NCBI GenBank assembly: GCA_949592205.1 | Contig: CATIUR010000003.1 | Coordinates: 163,669,759-163,733,758 of the forward strand | Direction of reading: 5' to 3' | DNA length: 64,000 nt | From: Helichrysum umbraculigerum | Taxonomy: Eukaryota; Streptophyta; Magnoliopsida; Asterales; Asteraceae | Shown here: piece after piece, positions 1 through 12,854 of the stretch | How the letters are laid out: each line of letters starts with the position of its first letter | How positions within the stretch are numbered: position 1 is the first letter of the stretch | The notes under the pieces: model-generated | The model's input: only the letters and a program-made list of their open reading frames with translations | What the model was told of the DNA's origin: nothing | Database searches by the model: none | Translations under genes and position numbers: made by a program

Positions 1-1620
1 AAAAGCTTTTAATGTTCAAATACCTCAAAGGAGATCAATCTAGACAATCACAAGTTATTGCACATTTGATTATATCTATGTATCACATGAGTTAAACTAT
101 TGTAACACGTGTGTTATGTCATTGTAACACATTGCACATTTGATTCCCACATCTGTATCACATTACTTAAACTATTGTAGCATATGTTGTGTTGATAATA
201 CATTTCTTGTGTTGTGTTTTCTTGTCACATGAGTTCATTCATCATAACACATGTGTTGTTTGTTTAACACAACACGATATATTACAAAAACACATGTGGT
301 AGTTCTCTATAACACATGTGTTAGTTCTCTGTATCACATGTGTTTGTTCTCTTTATCCACTGTAAAGATATAGTCACCACAAATACAGTTGTTAATATTA
401 TAAACATGTAACATATGTGTTGTGTTCATGTAACACATGTGTTGTGTTCATGTAACACATGTGTTGTGTTTCTTGTCACGTGAGTTAATTCATCATAACA
501 CATGTGTTGTTTGTTTAGCACAACACCATATATATTAGAAACACGTGGTAGTTCTTTGTAACACATGTGTTTAAGTCAATAACACATGTGCTAAACCAGT
601 ATAACACATGTGTTAATTATCCATTTTAAATTATTATATAAAATGGGTTAAACCACTTTAAAGATATAGTCATTACAGATGTAGTTGTAAATTTTGAGAA
701 TATATAACACATGTGTTGTGTTCATGTAACACATATGTTTTGTTTTCTTGTCACATGAGTTAATTTATCATAACACATGTGTTGTTTGTTTAGTACAACA
801 CCATATATATTAGAAACACGTGGTAATTCTCTGTAATACATGTGTTTTAGTCAATAACACATGTGTTAAACCAGTATAACACATGTGTTAATTCTCTATT
901 ACACATGTGTTAATTTTCCATTTTAGATTACTATATAAAATGGATTAAACCACTATAAAATGGGTTAAACCACTGTAAAGATATAGTCACAACAAATGCA
1001 GTTGTTAATTTTGAGAACATGTAACACATGTGTTGTGTTCATGTAACACATGTGTCGTGTTTTCTTGTCACATGAGTTAATTCATCATAACACATGTGTT
1101 GTTTGTTTAGCACAACACGATATATTACAAACACATGGTGTTTCTCTGTAACACATGTGTTTAAGTCAGTAATACATGTGTTAATTCACCATAACACATG
1201 TGTTAATTCACCATAACACATGTGTTAATTCTCCATAACACATGTGTTAATTCTACATTTTAGTGTGACTACATAAAATGGGTTAAACCACTTTAAGTAT
1301 ATAGTCACCAAAAATACAATTGTTAATTTTGTGATCATGTAACGTGTGTTGTGTTCATGTAACGTGTGTTGTATTCACATAACATGTGTGTTTTTAAAAT
1401 CTATATAACAAACGTGCAAAATCTAAGATGGATCTAAATAAAAAAGGCACTATAAAAAATACTCCGTAGTCACATGTGTTATTTGTCGGTAACACATGTG
1501 TTACTTGTTGGTAACACATGTGTTATTTGTTAGTAACACATGTGTTACTTAATTAGTACCACATGTGTTACTTGTTTAGTACCACATGTGTTAATAATAG
1601 CTAAAGTGTTAATAAAACAA
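1..1620. repeat. Palindrome-rich tandem array (AACACATGTGTT)
   Basis: The dodecamer AACACATGTGTT, its own reverse complement, occurs roughly 30 times exactly or with one mismatch, separated by short AT-rich spacers. A larger unit is visible: segments beginning with (A)AGATATAGTCA recur near 365, 659, 977 and 1295, giving about four tandem units of roughly 300-318 bp. The left edge is outside the window. No coding potential is seen. The same dodecamer flanks the telomere-motif core of the elements near 31 kb and 62-64 kb. Confidence 0.9.
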
Positions 1621-1728
1621 TCATGAAATTAAAAGCAGACTGAAATTATAAAACAAAATTAGCTTAAAAAGACGCATAAGCATTACTAAAACATCGGGCA
1701 AATATTGTAGTACATCATTACAAATGAT

Positions 1729-2612
1729 CTAAGAAACTTTTTTGAAAGATTGCAGTTCAAAATACTGTTCAACATCTTCACCAGTAACTTTTGGGTCTTC
1801 AAGCCTCTTTTTGTAGTTCGTAATTGCAAACTTGACCATGTTCTTTATCTCTTCATTGGTGCGTGCATGCAAAAACTCATCAACAAGGGAATGGACCATG
1901 TCTTTATGTTGAACTCGTGCAGAAGCATCTTCGCAACAATCTTTTTCTGTAAACGTATAAGTTACATTCATTGCACACGCCCCTCGATATCCAGACCTCA
2001 ATTCCATTTAATAAGGAGCCAACCGGTGTTTCATGTGCATTATTGCAAAGACACTACAATCCTGACCATGCATCTTCCACACAAGATAAAACAAATGTGG
2101 AAAATAGATTAGCATAACTTAAACAACAAAATACATAATATTTTAGCAGAACGTCAAATTTTATAGCTACTACCACATGTGATACTGAATGCTATTCATA
2201 TCTCATTACCAGCAATTACAAATCTAAATTGTACATGGAAATACTTACAGAGCAACACACATGATAAAAAATTACATCTAATACACTTATAGAAAGACAG
2301 AGGCATACATACAAACACTTAAAGAGATATACATACATACATACACTTGAGTAAAGTCGGTAAACAAAGCTTAAAACCCTAGATCAACAAACATATGAAT
2401 ATATACATACAAACTCTAAATCAACATACAGATAAATAAATTCATTATAAGTGATTGAAAACAACAAAATGCATAACACAAAAAGCTTACATTAGTTGCT
2501 GGTAAAAGAAAAATCTTCAAAACAGGTTACTCAATGGAATGAATTGAAGTGGAACGACATTAATATCCTGGCCTGATAATGATGCTGGCAGAGTCTCATC
2601 ATGAACATCCAT
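1729..2612 (-). CDS. Unrecognised small ORFs, possible two-exon gene
   Basis: A 92-codon open frame (2007 to 1729) and, upstream on the same strand, a 31-codon frame beginning at 2612 follow a stretch (about 2900-2613) that looks like a 5' leader: CT-rich, ending in a clean ATG. The longer product is charged, with residues such as HARTNEEIKNMVKFAI suggesting a helix; I recognise no domain. I could not find a convincing splice junction joining the two frames, so this may be a degraded or transposon-derived gene. The function is unknown and the coding status is doubtful. Confidence 0.25.
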
Positions 2613-3665
2613 TTGTACGAACGAATCTAAGTTCAATCGGTGTTTTAATGACGTTTTGAGAGTTAGGGTTTTGCACAAACCAAATCCGTAAAAATCAAGG
2701 TTAGAATGATGAATCTAGAAACCGTGATTCAAGAAATCGATTATTTTACAACAAGAATTAGATGAATGAAGCATGAAATCGACGATTTTTGAAGTTTTTT
2801 TGGTTAGGGTTTATGTGTGTTCGATGCAAAAGAGAGAGCGAGAGAATGAATATCGTTTCCGGTGATTTCAAATGACAGTGCAGAAAGAAACCCTTGGAAA
2901 CAATTAAATGAGACAATTACCATACTACCCCTCCGCCCAAAATATGATATAAACTTATTTTTCTTAAAATAAAAATGATGATTAATCTGGACCCTTTATT
3001 TTGCAAACCCAATGGCTTATATGCATCCTTCCATACTTTTAAAAAACCTTGTACTTTCTAGATCTTTTCTCTATAGATGATTTTTGTTTAACTTAATTTG
3101 ATTTAATAATAATGTTTGAGTTTTATTATGTAAATTAAGTGCATGCTAATTATGTGGTGGGATTCCATAATTTAGTGATGAGCACGTCTGTCATGTCATC
3201 ATTAATCATTCCCTCCAATTCCTTCTTTTTTTCTCCTTTTCTTTCTTCCATAATCTGTTAATAAACTAAAACTTTCTACACAACTTGTTTTTGCAACCCA
3301 GTTCAATTTCAGTGCCTTCACGCAAAGCTATAGGTAATCTGTAATCGTATATAACGGTGTCGTTAACGTCATTATAAGTAACTTGTTCTTATTTTGATTA
3401 ATTTGCATGTAGTATGAACTGTCAAGTTAAATACTTCTTCTAAGGAAGTAGACATTCATTGATATTGAATTAAACTGCATTTGCTGTATTTGATGTTTTT
3501 TACAAGTTTCAGAAAAATGTAACATTATCATCAAAATTTCTTATTTGCTGTAGATAATGTCGTTTAACTAATAATTCAAGTATACATGTTGTCGTTCGTA
3601 GATATTTCGTCCCAATATTCAGTTTGCTGGCGTAAAGAATCAAACAAACTGAAGTGAGGAGGATG
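2613..3665 (+). promoter_or_regulatory. Upstream region and 5' leader of the villin gene
   Basis: AT-rich sequence with a pyrimidine-rich patch at about 3222-3250 (runs of CTTTTT and CTTTC) typical of plant core promoters, followed by about 400 bp of probable leader. No clear TATA box could be assigned. An in-frame ATG at 3663 lies one codon before the ATG at 3666 that matches the conserved villin start. Confidence 0.4.
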
Positions 3666-6600
3666 ATGTCTGTTTCCATGAGAGATTTGGATCCAGCTTT
3701 TCAAGGAGCTGGACAGAAAGCGTATCCTTAGTGTTTTTTTTAATACAACATGTTACAATTGCATTGTGTTGTTTCTTCACCATGACATATATTGACTGAA
3801 AGAAAATTTTCCTGCTGCTGTATTTATGAATGTTTATCTTTTGTGACTTTCTTGACAATGTATAGAGGAATCGAAGTATGGCGCATTGAAAATTTTAAGC
3901 CGGTTCCTGTCCCTCAGTCTTCTTACGGTAGATTCTTTTCAGGGGACTCGTATGTTATTTTGAAGGTATCTTCCGTACTATTGATGCAGGCAATCTGTTA
4001 TTTATTCGCACTGATCATATTGTAGTTTATTATAAGATAATGATATGTTTATAGAGGAAACTTAAGGCCATGTTTTAGGACAATGTAGTTCTTAATTCTG
4101 ATGTTATTTCTGTAATTAGTTTCAACAACTTATACATGCCTTCTTTGTTTGTTGTATAGACTGATGCTTTAAAGAGCGGTGCATTACGTCATGACATCCA
4201 TTACTGGCTTGGCAAAGATACAAGTCAGGTGAGTTTGAATACAAGTATTTTCTTTCCTGAGATGCATGCTGTTATAACTATTCAAGACCCAACCATTTAG
4301 GCATACTCTTAACCAGAGGTGGTAATTTTGACCCATTTTACCTATCTACGGGTCCATTCGCGTTCTGTTTATTTCTAATGGACCAATGAGTAAAAAGAAC
4401 TAGCTAAAAATGAAATGGGTCAAACAGGCCGTCAATCGACCAAAATTATTAAGTATTGTTAATCCATAGAACTCATTTCATTTGGAAAATGAGATTGTTA
4501 TGTTAAAAGTATAATTTTTAGTCATATTTGACACTGATCAGTTACCCAACCCGCACGACCCACCCCATCATGCTACCTCTCATTTAAACTGACTCCCCCA
4601 TCTTTAGTTCAAATATGGGTCTTGTGCATTGAACTACTCACTATAGTTGACGTATACTCCTTTGTGTGTCACATGTATTGATACAGGATGAAGTTGGCAC
4701 TGCAGCCATAAAGACAATTGAACTTGATGCAGCTCTTGGAGGACGTGCTGTTCAGTATTGTGAAGTGCAAGGACATGAAACGGAAAGGTTTCTTTCTTAC
4801 TTTAAACCATGTATCATACCTCAACCCGGTGGTGTTGCATCTGGTTTTAATCATGCTGAACCTGAAGACCACAAAACCCGCATGTTCGTTTGCCAGGGGA
4901 AACGTGTAGTTCATGTAAAAGAGGCAAGTCTTTCTTCTTAGTACTCATTGTCACCACAAGTTGTTTATAGGGGTGGCTCAAGCAGTGGGTAACGGGTTGA
5001 AACAGATTGGTTTGACCTGAAACAGAAAATAAATTCTTTTCAATATTAAAAAAAATTATGTATAGTTAGTGTCTGATATGCCTACAAAAATCATATTATT
5101 TCAATATTATTCTGGTCCTTCAAATAAATTCTTTTCAGAGGTTTTACGTATTAAGAATACACCGTGGTGACTTTCTATTGATTTGACCCATTTCATTTTA
5201 AGTCATTTTTTGATTTAGTTATTTGAAATCAGAGATAAGAGAGAGCGTGAATCGACCCATTCATAAGTAAATGGGTCAGAACTGCCCCTCAGCTGTTTCT
5301 GTAAATCTCAATTATAATTTATTGGGAACAGGTTCCTTTTGCCCGATCATCACTCAATCACGATGACATCTTTATCTTGGATACTTCACACAAGCTATTC
5401 CAGTTTAACGGTTCGAACTCATCTATTCAAGAAAGGGCTAAAGCACTTGAAGTTCTGCAGCATATTAAAGATACTTATCATGATGGGAAGTGTGACATAG
5501 CTACCATCGGTAAGCGGAACTATATCAACTAGTATGGAGTATTTAACACCTTAAACATCACATATATCTCGTTTTTTCTGTTTTTCCATGTGCAGAGGAT
5601 GGAAAGATGATGTCTGACGCTGAATCTGGGGAGTTCTGGGGCTTTTTTGGTGGCTTTGCTCCACTTCCCCGGAAAACAACAACAAATGATGCTATAATGG
5701 CCAAAGCAGTTTCTACTCAGCTACTTTGGTAATATATTCTAGCCTTTCATGTCTGGCTTATGCATATATGAGTGTATGTATATGTGCTAATATCACTTAG
5801 TAGAGGTGGCAAATTGACGAAACGCATAGAAGTTCTGATAATCTTTTGTTTCGTATCTAAGTGTTGTGAAGGGCCAAGCAGAACTCCTTGATGCCGATTC
5901 CTTGACAAGGGAGTTGCTAGACACATCTAAATGCTATATTTTGGACTGTGGGCTAGAAATATATGTATGGTTGGGGAGAAGCACTTCTCTCGACGAACGA
6001 AAATCTGCGAGTGGTGCCACCGAAGTACTATTTCTCCGAGTAATTTGACTAACGGCCTTATAATGATGTAATTCATTTCCACTTACTATTGTCAATTTCG
6101 ATTCTTATAGGAATACGTTCAAAGCAAGGATACACAAAATTGTCATATAATTCGTGTGATTGAAAATTTTGAGACTGTAACGTTCCGATCCAAGTTTGAC
6201 TCCTGGCCTCAGTCAACTGCTGTCACAGTCTCCGAGGATGGTAGAGGCAAGGTGGCTGGTTAGTGATTAACTAATTACATTTACTCGTCAGCATTTCTCA
6301 AGATAATACAATTGTATACTTATAGTTCAATGGGGCAATTTCGGCCCATTTATTTATGAATTGGTCCAGTTGAGTAATGTTATATAAGTAAAACATCAAA
6401 TGGGTAAAGTCTTGTGAATTAGCATAAAAGGGAACGGGTTAAATGGGTCAAACAGGCACACAAGGGTGTCACACAGGTATGCTTAAGGCATAAAACTAAC
6501 ATAAACAATTTATTCTGAATATCAGATTAAATTGAAGTAACATACTTTTGTTGATCATATATCTGGAAATAATGTTCAGGGTCATCCAACCCATCCCATC

Positions 6601-9600
6601 CATGCTTTATCCCATACATAAAAATTAACCTTTCTGAATTTTGACCCATTACCCAATCTGCCCATATTGCCACCTCTATCTATGGCAGTTCTTAACCATG
6701 TAATAACTGATTCATGATAAGTAGTTCATGTTGATGATTCCCCCAGTTACCTATTGATGGTTTTGTAGCACTTCTTAAACGCCAAGGGATCAATGTGAAT
6801 GGTCTACTTAAAGCTGCTCCTATCAAGGAGGAACCTCAACCATATATTGACTGCACCGGGAATTTGCAGGTTCTGTAAAATAAACATTTGTGTGTGCATG
6901 CTTGGTGTCTTGTTAAGTGATCCACAATAATTGTATATCCTCTGGTCATACGGACTTTAATACGAGATAATTTGTTGTTATTGAAAGTTGATGTATTTCC
7001 ACAGGTTTGGCGTGTGAATGGTGAAGGAAAGATTCTTCTTCCGGTCTGTGATCAGTCTAAATTTTATACTGGAGACTGCTATATCTATCAATATTTGTAT
7101 CCTGGAGAAGATCAACAGGAATGCCTCATAGGGACATGGTTTGGGAATCAGAGTATTGAGGTGATTCTTTTGCTATTTGTGTTCGTAATCTCTGTTGGAT
7201 ATGTATATCATGATTATCTCTAAAAGTATGTACTACGAAATATTATAGAATGAAATGTGATGTAGGACGACAAAATTTCAGCTACCTGGCAGGCTAACAA
7301 GATGGTTGAATCACAAAAGTTTTCAGCTGCTCAGGTTAATTACTGAACCTGATGAATAGCTTAATATCAAGTTTAATTTTTATTGTGATATAATATGTTT
7401 ATGCTAATAGCCTAATACTTCATTTCATTTATTTCTAGTCACGTGTATATGAAGGAAGCGAACCTATCCTTTTCTTTGCTATCTTTCAGACCTTTTTGAT
7501 TCTTAAGGTATGCTTGAACTTAGATGCTAAACAAATAAAAGCCACTATAATATTGCATTTGTGCTGACCTCGATTGGAATTGGAGATTACAATCCGTTCA
7601 CTTATAAATGGGTCGATTTGAGTCATTATTAATCACCAAAGGGTCGAATGAAAAAAAAATAGCTAGAAAGAAATCAGGTCACATGTGCGGAACCAGTCAA
7701 ACGATCTGAAAAACACTGAAAGTATATCTACTGCATCAAGTTTAAGAGGGTGAAAGTGAACAGGTCAACCTAACCTGGCCCGTACGAAAAATGGCCTTTC
7801 TCAACCCGTTACTCTAACCACCTACATGCTCATCTTGCCATTTATAACCACGATCATCAATTTATGGGCTATACAGGGTGGTCTTAGTGATGGATACCAG
7901 AAGTACATATCAGGGAAGGAACTTCCCAATGGAACTTGCACAGTTGAAGAAGTGGCACTTTTCAGAGTTCAAGGCTCCGGACCAGAAAACATGCAAGCAA
8001 TCCAGCTTGAACCTGTATGTTCATCTATAATACTTGATATGTAAATATACGACTTTGTGTTTATTTGAAAGTAGCAAGTCTCAAGTAACGTCGATTTAAA
8101 TTTGAAAGATAAAAGACTTGCCTGCTTCTGGGTCTATCTATAATCATAATTTTGCATGGAAGTTCCATTAAGATTAAATCTCTTTCATTCTTTTCATCAT
8201 TTACTCTAAAAAGTAAGTCATTTTTGTTTGTGATTGGCTCAGGTGGCTTCATCTTTAAACTCCTCCTACTGTTACATATTATTACACAGTGGTTCTTCTG
8301 TCTTCATATGGATTGGAAACCTTACAGCTCCTGAGGACCAAGAACTTGTCGAGCGCCAACTCGATGTCATAAAGGTCTGAGGATCCTGAAAATTTTCTAT
8401 ATCAATAAACAATTGTACCACTTTACATTCTACTATACTTCATCTATCTATGATTCTACTACAGCTCCTGAGAACCAGGATGCTGAAATTTCTGTTTGCT
8501 GTTCCTGATGTAGATTGGTGTTTAAAAGTAGTACAGTATTAAATTTTCATTGCTCAAAATGCCTGCAGCCGAATATGCAGTCCAAACCACAGAAGGAAGG
8601 CTCAGAATCTGAACAGTTTTGGAAGCTTCTAGGTGGAAAATCGGAATACCTGAGTCAGAAGACCACAAAGGATACTGAAAGTGATCCGCATTTGTTCGCT
8701 TGCACATTTTTAAAAGGTTGAAGTCACACTCGTTGACACCATAGTCCCATGCCATATTCTTTTTATTAACTTGATCTGGATATACTGATTAATGAATTTT
8801 TCTTTTTGGTTGCTGGAACTCGTGCTGACTCAGGAGATCTTGAGGTGTGTAATTCTCTCAAAGTTAATTATTTATAGTTTCACTGGCATTTCATTTTGAT
8901 TCTAATTATTTTGGTTCATTCTCCTTCGAAGAATGTTCTTTAGGTTTTTTAGAATTTCATTTTTGGTCATGGAGATAACACATATTTGGAATGACATGCT
9001 GCTTCACCTTGTATGATATTTGTTTTGAGGGGCATGGGGAGAGGTGGTAGTATGGGTAGGTTGGGTAATAGGTTGAGCGGATCGGCTGTGGCTGATTTGA
9101 CCCAAACCACTATTTGACCGAATATCTTAATGATAAGTGTTTTTTAAAACAAATTAAAAAATTTATTGTTACACATAATAATAATCTACTTTCTAAAAAT
9201 AGTTTGGTACACTCAACCCGTTTGACCCATTATCTTTTGAGCTATTTTTACCCTTTTGACTTGTTAGAGATAGAAAATAGCCTGAATCGACCCATTTAAA
9301 GTAAATAGGAAGAAATCACCACTAGGCCTAGGGATGCAACAAAGTCCCTCAGTGATCTAGTGAGAGTGAAAGAATTATAATAAATGTTGAATTCATTCAA
9401 ATTCACATATGCCATACTCTTTAAGTAAATAAATTTGTGGAACTTTTATATACTGAAAGTATATTTGGGCACTATTAATAAATGGATTTTTATAATAAAA
9501 GTGCACATAACTTACTTCAAGACGTATTCATGTTGTTAACATAGTTAACAGAGATATACAGCTTCAACCAAGATGATTTGATGACTGAAGATGTATTTAT

Positions 9601-11940
9601 TCTCGACTGTCACTCCAGCATCTTTGTTTGGGTCGGGCAACAGGTTGATTTAAAGATCAGAGCAGAAGCTCTAATTATTGGAGAGGTATGAGTTAATCAT
9701 TTCACACAGAGAATAATACCTAGGCGGCCTAACCTTTGCAGTATTTCTGTAGCTTATGTGTGTGTACATTTGCAGTACGAGAAAAATATCTATAGTTACT
9801 TATAATAATCTGAAAATTTACTGAACAGAAATTTCTAGAAGGCGATTTCCTAAGGGAGAAACTATCCCTTCAAACTCCGTTATATATCATAATGGAAGCA
9901 AGTGAACCACAGTTTTTCTCACGCTTCTTTACATGGGATTCGACCAAATCTTCTGTAGGTGATCTCATTGTAAATTATAAATTTAAGCATAATTAGGAAG
10001 TATTAATGAGCTCCTTTGTGAATATGGATCCAGATGCATGGAAACTCATTTCAAAGGAAGCTATCCATACTTAAAAATGGAGGTCATCCAACAATGAACG
10101 GTGTAAGTAACATTTTTTGTATGTTCATTGACTTCTAGCACATGTAACACTCGGATCTCTTTCTGCCTAAGATCTATTCTTATTAGACAAGGCAAGATGG
10201 GCGGGTTGGACAATGGGTACTTTCTTTGTGGGTGGTTTGGGTTATCAAATAATTACTGTGTCGAATATGATTACAGTAATTATATTATTTAAATAATGGT
10301 ATACTTTGTAATATAATTTAGGGAGTTTTATACTTATAGAGTTCATTTTGAGAGACCTTCAAATATTTGACCCGTTTCCTTGTAAACTATTTTGATTTCC
10401 CCCTTCTTTATAAACGTATAACAGAAGTTAGAAAGGTTTATGAGTTTTAAAATCATACCTATTTATAACAAAACATTATATTAACAACGCACAAGATCTA
10501 ATTACAGTCAACATTTTCTTCCTGTCAACCTTTTCCCTTTAGCAAATGTGATAGTTTTAAGTATTCTATTCATGTGTCTTTTACATCATCAGAAACCAAA
10601 AAGAAGAGCACCAGTCTCAAATGGAGGAAGATCTGTAGCAGTCGACAAACCGCAACGTTCAAGAAGTGTGACGTTTAGTCCTGACCGAGTCCGTGTGAGA
10701 AGCAGATCTCCGGCCTTTGCTGCTCTTGCTTCCACATTTGAGAACCCGACTGCAAGAAACCTGTCAACTCCTCCACCACTTGTAACCAAGATTTATCCAA
10801 AATCTGATCCATCTAAACCAGCTTCAAAGTCTAATTTTATTGCATCATTGTCAGCCTCCTTTGAACAACCTCCACGAGAAAAAATTATACCTCATTCTGT
10901 AAAAGGTAATGTCTGCTTCGTTTCCTTAAAAGATTGCACTCCCTTCATCCTAAACTAAGTGTGTCATCTGCCCTAGACACTTCATAAAATATTTGCACTT
11001 GATAATGACAAAATATGAGTATCTTTCTATTATTATTTAGTGATTATTACTGATAGGTAGGCAGTTGGCAAATGGTTCAAATTTGGTTAATTCACAAGAC
11101 AGGTCAAAATGGGTCTTGTTGGACTGACCGAATTTGATTTGGGAATGTTTTTACCCATTTTGACCCAAACCCAATTTGTAAAGTTACCCAAGCCTCCCAT
11201 TTTTCCGCCCCTAGCTAAAATTGGCCCTCTGGTTGTGGATCTCTTTTGATGGTATTTCTTGAGTTACTACTGACCCTTTCTATTATATTGTCATATATAT
11301 AGTGATGACCGAGTCACCTGCAAATTTTCTGCCGAACTTCAACGGGAATGCAAAAAGCAGAATGGAGACCCCGACCATACATGAAGATGTGAAAGAAGGT
11401 GAAGTTGAAGATGAGGAAGGGCTAACTATATACCCATATGAACGCCTTACAACGTCATCCAATGACCCTGCTTCTGACATTGATGTCTTCAAACGAGAGG
11501 TAGCATTTTTTGTCGACATGAATAAGTTGGTTTTGGTTATGTTTTATATCTAATGGGAAAGATGAAAAATATTTGCTTGAATGGCATATGGGTCAAACGG
11601 GGTGAAAGTTATCCAAAGTTCAATGTGTAAAACCTCCTAATTTCAATTAAGAAACCTTAATTTTTTATTTTTTTTATAGAATATCTATAACTTTTGGACA
11701 TGAAGGGTTCTGAGCTGACCTGCCCATTCTGCCACCTCTAATTTATTTACCCTGGTTGATTAAAATGAATATATAAACTCAATTTATATCTTCAGACTTT
11801 CTGATTAATGTGGAAATACTATGCAGATATATTTGTCCTCGGCTGAGTTCAAAACAAAATTTGGAATGGCCAAGAATGCTTTCTACAAGCTGCCAAAATG
11901 GAAACAAAATAAACTGAAAATGACCCTACAGTTGTTCTGA
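3666..11940 (+). CDS. Villin, VLN4/VLN5 class actin-bundling protein
   Basis: Encodes about 955 aa, the usual length for plant villins (910-976). Villins bind, bundle and, with calcium, sever or cap actin filaments in the cytoplasm. Coding exons: 3666-3721, 3866-3965, 4160-4228, 4687-4923, 5332-5509, 5596-5728, 5862-6024, 6111-6258, 6769-6869, 7005-7160, 7266-7334, 7439-7507, 7877-8014, 8243-8374, 8569-8716, 8834-8844, 9545-9685, 9829-9954, 10034-10102, 10593-10905, 11303-11499, 11827-11940; they total 2868 nt. The protein starts MSVSMRDLDPAFQGAGQKAG. It has six gelsolin-type repeats (residues about 1-720; DSGEFWGFFGG-type and RVQGSGPENMQA blocks), a proline/serine/arginine-rich linker (RSRSVTFSPDRVRVRSRSP), then a C-terminal headpiece ending KLPKWKQNKLKMTLQLF. 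The linker's acidic tail (EGEVEDEEGL) precedes the headpiece. The intron after 4923 is GC-AG and exon 16 is only 11 nt. The start at 3666 was chosen by family similarity; 3663 would add one Met. Assignment to VLN4 rather than VLN5 is from recall of the family. Confidence 0.93.
4315..4580. repeat. MITE-like intronic repeat (AGAGGTGG termini)
   Basis: In villin intron 3, begins AGAGGTGGTAATTTTGACCC and ends with the complementary TGCTACCTCT, with internal GGGTCAAA and TGACCCA words. Related sequence occurs in many other introns here (for example 5803-5820, 6330-6677, 9041-9325, 11580-11745, 12054 onward, 16140-16250, 17330-17396, 18230-18330). It is a non-coding dispersed family; the superfamily is not determined. 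Confidence 0.6.
4924..5331 (+). other. Non-canonical GC-AG intron in villin
   Basis: The exon ends AAAGAG and the intron begins GCAAGT, a perfect match to the AG|GCAAGT consensus of U2-type GC-AG introns; it ends AACAG. Using it yields the conserved villin sequence VVHVKEVPFARSS. A weak GT donor nine bases upstream (CAT|GTAAAA at 4915) is also in frame and would delete three residues (VKE). Confidence 0.8.
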
Positions 11941-12854
11941 GTTAACCATAAAAATCATAGAAAATGAGCTTCTCACCCTGCCTGCAAAACCGTACATTTT
12001 ATCTTGTTAGCATATGATACATTGCTTGATCGACCAAATTGTGCACCTGTAACTAGAGGTGGCAAAATGAAAAGGTCAGGTATGTTTTCTTTGCAGCGTG
12101 GGCCAGGTCTCTTTTTCTCTCTTATATAGTGTGATAGGAAGAGCATGTGTGCATAGTTAGCCGCTCCTGGTCCCAATGATCTTGTTTTTCGCTTCATACA
12201 AGATTCAACGAGCAAAAATACAATCAATTATGTTCCTCCCTCTTTATCTTTTTTATTGTTCTCATTCTTTTCGCATACAGGTTTGTTAGGAGCTTTCATT
12301 ATTGTTTACTTTAGTCATTTCATCATATAAATATTGGTTTCAACAGAGAGCACATGAATCTGCATTCGCAAACATTTAATACATTGTATTGTACTTTGTG
12401 CATAGAAATGTGTACAGGATGCTCAAATCAATCGAAAGTGGATGATGAAGTGTGATTACTTTTGCTAACTGTGTAAATTATTTTGGCAATTTTTCACCAT
12501 TGGTTAACTTGAAGAGTACTCACATAATTAACCATGTTTTTTTTTTTTTTGGGGGGGGGGGGGTGGGGGGGTGGGGTAAGGCTAATAATGAGTTATGATC
12601 AAAGGCTAAAAAGGTACTCCGTAATTTGGTAGATACAAGACACATATCCTATCCTGGTGCATGAGAGATATAAAGCTAAAAACTTGAATTTCTGTCCACA
12701 GAATTCAAAGCCTCTCAAAACTAAAATTTAGTATCTGCACGTAATCAAAAGAACCCAATTTCTCTCTTGATCCACATTCATTCAAGATTAAATTCCATTT
12801 TGAACAAAAAATAGAGAAAAACAAATATAAAGGGAAAACAAAAAAAATATTGAA
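11941..12854. other. Villin 3' region and intergenic spacer; T14/G-rich tract
   Basis: Contains the probable villin 3' UTR and a short copy of the AGAGGTGG repeat near 12054. An abrupt homopolymer junction follows: 14 T at 12537-12550, then 13 G and further G-runs to 12576. The last 150 bp should hold the NFU promoter and leader. I saw no gene in this stretch. Confidence 0.6.

Noticed and set aside
1..1620. CRISPR-like array
   Set aside because: Repeats are palindromic 12-mers with irregular, related spacers in a plant genome; no cas genes.
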